Part shown: in pieces, positions 58,083 to 64,000 of the stretch
How the letters are laid out: each line of letters begins with the position of its first letter
Position numbering within the stretch: position 1 is the first letter of the stretch
Assembly (NCBI RefSeq): GCF_013170845.1
Contig: NZ_CP033367.1
Location: 6,015,001 to 6,079,000, forward strand
Source: Mesorhizobium loti R88b
Lineage (GTDB): Bacteria; Pseudomonadota; Alphaproteobacteria; Rhizobiales; Rhizobiaceae
Direction of reading: 5' to 3'
DNA: 64,000 nt
Position numbers and translations under genes: made by a program
The notes under the pieces: model-generated
What the model saw: the letters and a program-made list of their open reading frames with translations, nothing else
Database searches by the model: none
Told to the model about the DNA's origin: nothing

Positions 58083-59176
58083 GATATGATTACTCTTTCT
58101 GCTGGCCGGCGCGCCGAGAAGGGGAGCGCGGCTCCGTAGCCGAAGCGCATGACGAGGTCAGGACGTCGCCCGGGCATGCCGACAAGCGTCGCCAATTCCG
58201 GCCGCAGGCCAGCGATTTCGACGGGCTGATTGATGAAAGCGTGCTTGAGGCCGAGCGCGGTTGCCTGCAATGCGAAACGCTGGCAGGCGCGGCCTGCCAG
58301 AACCCAATGCTCGCGGTCATCCTTTTGTGCGACGAAGACGGCGACGCCGGCCGAAGAGGCGAGCTGTCGAGCGTATTTTTCGTTCTCGGCCTTGGCTTTG
58401 AAGACGAGATCGAACATGACCCGACCAAGCCATTCCGGAAGGGTGGGATTGCCGGTTGATGCGCTGAAGAGGCCATCGCCGGTCACCATCGCCTGCCGGG
58501 GGCTGAAGCGCAGCCAGGTCTTCAGTTCGCGCACGAAGGCGGCGTCGGCGATCTGCGCATTGTTGCCCGCGACGACCAGGTCGCGCACGCGGTCGATCCG
58601 TGGCCGATCCGTGATAAGAACGTGATCGACGCCCGGCACGGCCACTGCAGCTGAAAGCGTCTGCAAGTCTCGGCTGCTGACCGCTTTGCCGTCATAGTCG
58701 CCACGTGTCGATTGCCGCTTCGGGATCGCATCGAACAGCGCCGGCTCGATAGGTGTCCTGCCGCCGAACGCGAACATCACGGCACCGTCATTCGCGGGGT
58801 TGAAACTGAGTTCGCCCGGCTTTCCACGCGCGCTGCCGGCGATGGCCAGGTTTTCCGCAGCGCAACCGAGACTGGCAAACAGATGATGATTGTCCGGGTC
58901 GACAATCGCGATCTGTCGCGCCATGTCGGGCAGAATTTCTATCCCGACATCACTGACTTTGAAGAGCCACGGCTGGGTGTTGTGGCTATTCGCAGCAAGC
59001 GTCGCGTAGCGGATCAGATCGCTCGTCCCAGGCGCCTGCTTCAGTGCCGAGCGGGTCGCGGCCACCGAGGCGTTGTATTCCGCCATCGATCCCATGTTTC
59101 GGAGCCCGAAATAGGTTGCTGCGGCGCCGGCGACCATCAGGGCGCCTCCGCCGATCAGATATTGTCGCCTATTCAT
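58079..59176 (-). CDS. Acg-family FMN-binding nitroreductase-like protein
   Basis: A 365-residue protein of the nitroreductase superfamily, Acg branch. It begins with a signal-like stretch (MNRRQYLIGGGALMVAGAAATYF; an RR pair followed by a hydrophobic segment), so it may be exported by Tat or anchored. TLAANSHNTQPWLFKV is the FMN/active-site segment and LFASLGCAAENLAIA the following helix. The Mycobacterium relative Acg belongs to the hypoxia (DosR) regulon and may sequester FMN. ATG 59176 is chosen as the start of the signal. It fits the low-oxygen theme of this block. Confidence 0.85.
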   Translation of the reverse strand: MNRRQYLIGGGALMVAGAAATYFGLRNMGSMAEYNASVAATRSALKQAPGTSDLIRYATLAANSHNTQPWLFKVSDVGIEILPDMARQIAIVDPDNHHLFASLGCAAENLAIAGSARGKPGELSFNPANDGAVMFAFGGRTPIEPALFDAIPKRQSTRGDYDGKAVSSRDLQTLSAAVAVPGVDHVLITDRPRIDRVRDLVVAGNNAQIADAAFVRELKTWLRFSPRQAMVTGDGLFSASTGNPTLPEWLGRVMFDLVFKAKAENEKYARQLASSAGVAVFVAQKDDREHWVLAGRACQRFALQATALGLKHAFINQPVEIAGLRPELATLVGMPGRRPDLVMRFGYGAALPFSARRPAERVIIS

Positions 59177-59272
59177 CGCTTTTGGCCGATCTGTCTTCGA
59201 CAATCGCGAAGCGGCCAACAACGACCGGTGCGGTTGTCTTCAAATGAGTTAACTCGCAAAATCGACTGTGCC

Positions 59273-61669
59273 CTAGGAATTGGCGGACCATCGCCAGTCC
59301 CGGATCTCCGGCATGTCGACGCCGTGCTTTCGGATGTAGCGATCGTGTTCGACCAGCTTGTCGCGGATCGCTTGCTTGGCGTAGACGGCCGCCGCGCCAA
59401 GCCTTGGCACCCGGTCGATCACGTCGGCGACAAGATGAAAGCGGTCGAGCCTGTTGCGGACGACCATGTCGAAGGTGGTCGTCGTCGAGCCTTCTTCCTC
59501 GTAGCCACGAACGTGCATGTTGTCGTGATTGGTGCGCTTGTATGCCAGACGATGAATGAGCCAGGGATAACCGTGATAGGCGAAGATCACCGGCTTGTCC
59601 TTGGTGAACAATGCGTCGAAATCGCTGTCCGTGAGACCATGCGGATGCTGAGACTTTGGCTGCAGGGTCATTAAGTCAACGACGTTGACGACCCGCACTT
59701 TCAGATCCGGAATATACCCCCGAAGCAGATCGACGGCGGCAAGCGTCTCGACCGTGGGCACATCGCCGGCGCAGGCCATCACCACGTCGGGATCGCCACC
59801 GCGATCATTGCTTGCCCATTCCCAGATGCCGATGCCTTGCGTGCAGTGCTTGATTGCCGCATCCATGTCGAGCCATTGCGGCGCCGGCGCCTTGCCCGCG
59901 ACGATGACGTTGATCCGGTCCCAGCTTCTGAGACAGTGGTCGGTGACGTAGAGCAGCGTGTTGGCATCCGGCGGCAGATAGACGCGGACGGTATCGGCCT
60001 TCTTGTTGACGACGTGGTCGATGAAGCCCGGGTCCTGATGGCTGAAGCCGTTGTGGTCCTGCTGCCAGACATGGGATGTGAGCAGGTAGTTCAAGGACGC
60101 GATCGGCTGCCGCCATGGCACGTCGCGCGAGGTCTTCAGCCATTTCGCATGTTGGTTGAACATCGAATCGATAATGTGGATGAAGGCCTCGTAGCAGGAA
60201 AACAACCCATGGCGTCCGGTCAGCAGATAGCCTTCCAGCCAACCCTGGCAAAGATGCTCGCTGAGTACTTCCATGACGCGTCCCGAAGGTGCCAGATGAT
60301 CGTCCTCCGATGTGGCGCTGGCATCCCAGGCGCGGTTGGTGACTTCAAAGAGTGCCTGGAGGCGGTTGGAGGCCGTCTCGTCAGGCCCGAAAACCCGAAA
60401 GTTGCGCGTCGCATCGTTGGCCTTCATGACATCACGCAGGAATGTTCCCATCACTCGCGTTGCCTCGGCCTCAGCAGCGCCCGGAGACGCCACGGCTACT
60501 GCATAGCCGGTATAATCGGGTAGCCGCAGCGGGCGCTTCAGGGCGCCGCCATTGGCGCGCGGATTGGCGCTCATGCGCCTGTTGCCAGCAGGCGCCAACG
60601 CCGCGATCTCGGCGTGCAACCGTCCGGCTTCGTCGAACAATTCCTGCGGCTGGTAACTGCGCAGCCAGTCTTCCAGCAGTTTGAGATGCCCCGGCTTGGT
60701 CATGTCGCTGAACGGCACCTGGTGTGAACGCCATGACCCTTCCGTCTTGAGGCCGTCGACGGACTTCGGCCCGGTCCAGCCCTTGGGGCTGCGCAGGACG
60801 ATCATCGGCCAGCGCGGGCGCGCGGAGACGCCGGCTTTGCGTGCGTCATGCTGGATCTGCTTTATCCGCTGAAAGGCCCCTTCCATGGCCGCCGCCATCT
60901 TCTGATGCATGATCTCCGGCTCCTCGCCTTCGACGAAGATCGGGTCGTAGCCGTAGCCTCGAAAGAGAGCCTCCAACTCCTCCGGGGATATGCGCGCCAG
61001 CACGGTCGGGTTGGCGATCTTGAAGCCATTCAGGTGCAGGATCGGCAACACCGCTCCGTCGGCGGCCGGATTGAGGAACTTGTTGGAATGCCATGATGCC
61101 GCCAGCGGGCCGGTTTCGGCTTCGCCGTCGCCGACAACACAGGCGACGATCAGATCGGGATTGTCGAGGACGGCGCCGTGGGCATGCGCAAGCGAATAGC
61201 CGAGTTCGCCGCCTTCATGGATCGAGCCGGGAGTCTCGGGCGCGGCATGGCTTGGAATGCCGCCTGGAAACGAGAATTGCCGCACAAGGCGGCGCAATCC
61301 GTCCTCGTCCCGGGAGATGTCGGGATAGAGTTCGCTGTAGGTGCCCTCGAGATAGGTGTTTGCGACGATACCTGGCGCGCCATGTCCGGGGCCGGCAATG
61401 AACAGGACGTCGAGATCCCTCGCCTTGATGATCCGGTTCAGATGGACATAGATGAAGTTCAGGCCTGGCGTCGTCCCCCAATGGCCGAGCAGGCGCGGTT
61501 TGACGTGCTCGAGTTTGAGAGGTTCGCGCAGGAGCGGATTGTCGAGGAGATAGACCTGTCCCACCGACAGGTAATTCGCCGCGCGCCACCAGGCGTGCAT
61601 GAGCTTGAGCGTATTCGGCTCCAGAACAGTTGGTTCTGTCGCCAAACCCTGAGGTTTATGTACTGTCAT
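59273..61669 (-). CDS. xfp: Phosphoketolase (xylulose-5-phosphate/fructose-6-phosphate)
   Basis: A 798-residue thiamine-diphosphate enzyme of the usual size. Typical segments are [59 protein letters not shown], the ThDP motif [23 protein letters not shown] and [17 protein letters not shown]. It splits xylulose 5-phosphate (or fructose 6-phosphate) with phosphate into acetyl phosphate and glyceraldehyde 3-phosphate (or erythrose 4-phosphate), giving ATP without oxygen when paired with acetate kinase. AGGAG lies 8 bases before ATG 61669. It starts 33 bp after the P-type ATPase stop, in one operon. Erythrose 4-phosphate links it chemically to the C4 end product of the apiose route, but there is no shared regulation visible. 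Confidence 0.96.
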   Translation of the reverse strand: MTVHKPQGLATEPTVLEPNTLKLMHAWWRAANYLSVGQVYLLDNPLLREPLKLEHVKPRLLGHWGTTPGLNFIYVHLNRIIKARDLDVLFIAGPGHGAPGIVANTYLEGTYSELYPDISRDEDGLRRLVRQFSFPGGIPSHAAPETPGSIHEGGELGYSLAHAHGAVLDNPDLIVACVVGDGEAETGPLAASWHSNKFLNPAADGAVLPILHLNGFKIANPTVLARISPEELEALFRGYGYDPIFVEGEEPEIMHQKMAAAMEGAFQRIKQIQHDARKAGVSARPRWPMIVLRSPKGWTGPKSVDGLKTEGSWRSHQVPFSDMTKPGHLKLLEDWLRSYQPQELFDEAGRLHAEIAALAPAGNRRMSANPRANGGALKRPLRLPDYTGYAVAVASPGAAEAEATRVMGTFLRDVMKANDATRNFRVFGPDETASNRLQALFEVTNRAWDASATSEDDHLAPSGRVMEVLSEHLCQGWLEGYLLTGRHGLFSCYEAFIHIIDSMFNQHAKWLKTSRDVPWRQPIASLNYLLTSHVWQQDHNGFSHQDPGFIDHVVNKKADTVRVYLPPDANTLLYVTDHCLRSWDRINVIVAGKAPAPQWLDMDAAIKHCTQGIGIWEWASNDRGGDPDVVMACAGDVPTVETLAAVDLLRGYIPDLKVRVVNVVDLMTLQPKSQHPHGLTDSDFDALFTKDKPVIFAYHGYPWLIHRLAYKRTNHDNMHVRGYEEEGSTTTTFDMVVRNRLDRFHLVADVIDRVPRLGAAAVYAKQAIRDKLVEHDRYIRKHGVDMPEIRDWRWSANS

Positions 61670-61702
61670 TGCGATACTCCTGATGACGTCAAAAATGAAT
61701 GG

Positions 61703-64000
61703 TCACGCGTGGATCCGGGCCGCGCGCGATGCCGGGCCGACGGCCAGAGGTTTCAACAGTTCCGCCGACACGAGGTAGGCGATCACGATGGCGCCGATGC
61801 CTGCCAGCATCGGCACGGAAGGCGTTTCAAAGCCGAACCAGAGGCCGAGAGGCGTGAACGGCAGAACCATGGCAACGACCAATGCCACGAGCGAGGAGGC
61901 CGCCAGGGGCAAGCGGGGAAGATCCTGCCAAGGCCGGCCATTGGTGCGGATGATGAAGATGACGAGGATTTGCGTTGCCATGGATTCCAGGAACCAGGCG
62001 GTGCGGAACTCCGCGGCAGAGGCATGGAAGATCAGCAGCAGCGCCCCGAAGGTCATGAAATCGAACAGCGAGGAGAGCGGTCCCATAACACCGGCGAACC
62101 GCATCAGGCCGCGCATGTCCCAGACCTGCGGCCGCGCCGTGGCTTCGGCCCGGACGCCGTCGAAGGGAATGCCGAGTTCGGACAGGTCGTAGAGCAGGTT
62201 GTTCAACAGGATCTGCGTCGGCAGCATGGGCAGGAATGGCAGTGCCATGGCCGCTACCGCCATCGACAGCATGTTGCCGAAATTCGAACTGGCGCCCATG
62301 CGCACGTATTTGAGGATATTGGCGAATGTCCGCCGGCCCTGCTCGACGCCGTCAGCGACGACTTCGAGGTCGGATGCCAGGAGGATCATGTCGGCGGCGG
62401 CCTGCGCCACGCCGCTTGCGCCGTCGACCGAGAGGCCGATGTCGGCAACCTTGAGTGCTGGCGCGTCGTTGATGCCGTCACCGAGATAGCCGACAATGGC
62501 GCCCCTGGCCTGCAGCGCCTTTATGATCCGGGATTTCTGGTCCGGCGCCAGTCGTCCATAGGCGTCGACCGACTGGACCTGGACCGCGAGCGCTTCATCG
62601 CTCAACGCCACGATGTCGGCGCCGGACAGGACTTTCCCGGCATTCAGGCCGACAAGTCCGGCAAGTCGCTTGACCACAACCGGATCGTCGCCGGACAGGA
62701 TCTTGAGCCTGACACCGGCATTTGCAAGGCGGGCTATCGCGGCAGCGGCAGTAGGTTTGGGCGGGTCGGCGAAGGCGCATAGCCCCTCGAAAACGAGGTT
62801 TGCCTCGTCGGCCGATTCCACGTCATGGGTCGATCCCGACCATGGGCGTGAGGCCACGGCGATGGTTCTCAAACCATCGCCTGCCAGGGCATGAACCCGT
62901 TCGATCGCCTGAGCTCGTTCAGGCTCCCCCACCCGAATGGACGTGTCTCCGGTTCGCTGGGTGGAGCAGAGCGCCAGGACCGCTTCCGGCGCGCCCTTGA
63001 CGATGAGCAGCAGGCCCTCTGGACCGGCCGCGAGCACGGACCCCAGCCGCCGGCTGAAATCGAAGGCATGCCGGCCCGACAGGGTCCAGCCCCGCGATGC
63101 ATCGGCCGAGCCCTGGATCAGCGCCGCATCGAGCGAACCGCGATCGCCACCGAGATCGGCCGCGATGGCGCCGAGCCGGGCGGCGCGCGCATCCTCGCTG
63201 CCGGCCGGGTCGAGACTGCGGGCAAGCGTGATCTCCGCCGAGGTCAGTGTGCCGGTCTTGTCCGTGCACAGCACCGTCATCGCGCCAAGGTCATGGATCG
63301 AGGCAAGCCGTTTGACGATGACCTTGCGACGCGCCATGCGCATGGCGCCGCGCGACAGGGTGACGGTCGTGATCATCGGCAGGAGTTCGGGCGTCAGGCC
63401 AACGCCAAGCGCCACCGCGAACAGCACCGAGTCCAGCACCGAGCGGCCAAGCAGCACGCGGGTGGCAAGGACGACAACCACCAGCGCCAGGCTCAGCCGC
63501 GCGATGACAAGGCCGAACTGATGCAGATCGCGCTCGAACGGCGATGGCGCTTGTGCCTCGGCGAGTGCCGACGCGGCGGCGCCAAACACAGTCGACCGGC
63601 CGGTGCCGACGACGAGCGCTATCGCTTCACCGGTCTGCGTGACCGCACCCCGGAACAAGGCATTCGCCGCTTCTCCGGGGCTTGTCGCCGTGACCACGCC
63701 CGAACGCTTCTCGACCGCATAGGGTTCACCGGTCAGCGCCGCCTCGCCGGCGGTGCAGGCCGTGCTGTCGAGGATCAGGGCGTCCGCGGGGATGATGTCG
63801 CCGGCGCGGACGCGCAGGATGTCGCCGGGGACGACTTTTTCGACGTCGATCTGGCGAAAGGAGCCGTCTCGCTTGACTTCGGCCTTCAGCGCCACGGAAC
63901 GCCGCAGCACTTCGGCCGCCTTGACCGCGTGTCCCTCCTGCACGGTATCCAGGCCGATCGAAAGCACAAGAATCGCGACGATGATCCCGCCGCCGATCAC
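61703..64000 (-). CDS. mgtA: Magnesium-transporting P-type ATPase (MgtA family), C-terminal 765 residues
   Basis: The N-terminus lies beyond the right edge; 765 residues are visible of about 890-900. The actuator TGE is in AALTGEPYAVEKRS, the transmembrane motif VGLTPELLPMITT is typical of type IIIB (MgtA/MgtB) pumps, the phosphorylated Asp lies in CTDKTGTLTSAE, and the hinge motif is LGDGINDAPALK. The C-terminal segments after MGASSNFGNMLSMAVAA form TM5-TM10. It imports Mg2+ at ATP cost. Genes of this type next to phosphoketolase and alcohol dehydrogenase are frequent in low-oxygen clusters of proteobacteria, where the transported ion is not always verified. Confidence 0.92.
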   Translation of the reverse strand: MIGGGIIVAILVLSIGLDTVQEGHAVKAAEVLRRSVALKAEVKRDGSFRQIDVEKVVPGDILRVRAGDIIPADALILDSTACTAGEAALTGEPYAVEKRSGVVTATSPGEAANALFRGAVTQTGEAIALVVGTGRSTVFGAAASALAEAQAPSPFERDLHQFGLVIARLSLALVVVVLATRVLLGRSVLDSVLFAVALGVGLTPELLPMITTVTLSRGAMRMARRKVIVKRLASIHDLGAMTVLCTDKTGTLTSAEITLARSLDPAGSEDARAARLGAIAADLGGDRGSLDAALIQGSADASRGWTLSGRHAFDFSRRLGSVLAAGPEGLLLIVKGAPEAVLALCSTQRTGDTSIRVGEPERAQAIERVHALAGDGLRTIAVASRPWSGSTHDVESADEANLVFEGLCAFADPPKPTAAAAIARLANAGVRLKILSGDDPVVVKRLAGLVGLNAGKVLSGADIVALSDEALAVQVQSVDAYGRLAPDQKSRIIKALQARGAIVGYLGDGINDAPALKVADIGLSVDGASGVAQAAADMILLASDLEVVADGVEQGRRTFANILKYVRMGASSNFGNMLSMAVAAMALPFLPMLPTQILLNNLLYDLSELGIPFDGVRAEATARPQVWDMRGLMRFAGVMGPLSSLFDFMTFGALLLIFHASAAEFRTAWFLESMATQILVIFIIRTNGRPWQDLPRLPLAASSLVALVVAMVLPFTPLGLWFGFETPSVPMLAGIGAIVIAYLVSAELLKPLAVGPASRAARIHA

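Overview
The window is GC-rich, densely coded DNA. Its gene content (many sugar, amine and peptide ABC importers, GntR/Lrp/LysR regulators, a RuBisCO-like protein, a FixK-type box, and rhizobial-style palindromic intergenic repeats) points to an alphaproteobacterium of the Rhizobiales. Mesorhizobium is my best guess, an inference from the style of proteins and repeats. I see no tRNA, rRNA or CRISPR array.

Layout. (1) 1-10243, minus strand: an NMT1/SsuA-type ABC importer followed by a GMC oxidoreductase, a flavin monooxygenase, RidA, DUF1028, an aldehyde dehydrogenase and a cut-off LysR gene; this looks like one catabolic operon for an unknown small amine or alcohol. A GNAT acetyltransferase lies upstream. 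(2) 10481-29964: an amine/peptide catabolic region with an M20 deacetylase, hydroxyacid dehydrogenase, cupin, two aldehyde dehydrogenases, a tartrate-dehydrogenase-like enzyme, an amine-oxidase-like flavoprotein, two HAD hydrolases, a second GNAT, a class III aminotransferase, a Tat-exported dipeptide/oligopeptide ABC importer, and an Lrp regulator divergent from a DadA-like oxidase. (3) 30124-46736: a D-apiose regulon. All five enzymes that take D-apiose to L-erythrulose 1-phosphate are present (ApsD, ApnL, ApnO, OiaK and the RuBisCO-like decarboxylase OiaX), with two sugar ABC importers (one with an ATPase-permease fusion) and a FadR-type GntR regulator. A shared ATACCAG motif lies in front of every transcription unit of this block. 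(4) 46987-52977: an L-rhamnose-type module (rhamnonate dehydratase, rhamnose mutarotase, a rhamnose-dehydrogenase-like SDR, the stump of a GntR regulator) divergent from a TIM-barrel isomerase and three SDRs. (5) 53598-64000: an ethanol/low-oxygen block with an aldehyde dehydrogenase, a zinc alcohol dehydrogenase behind a FixK/FNR box, a small K+-type channel, an Acg-type nitroreductase, phosphoketolase and a Mg2+ P-type ATPase that runs off the right edge.

How it works together. Apiose and rhamnose occur joined in the pectin rhamnogalacturonan II, so blocks 3 and 4 read as a plant cell-wall sugar utilisation island. The rhamnose module is bracketed by two same-orientation copies of an unexplained intergenic repeat of about 70-90 bp (third copy near 9.2 kb); one copy is fused to a dead hlyD fragment, which suggests that the island was assembled by recombination at these repeats. 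Other structural signals are GC-rich hairpins in all four binding-protein/next-gene junctions, a repeat array that supplies the stop codons of two convergent genes, and a triplicated rhaM 3' end.
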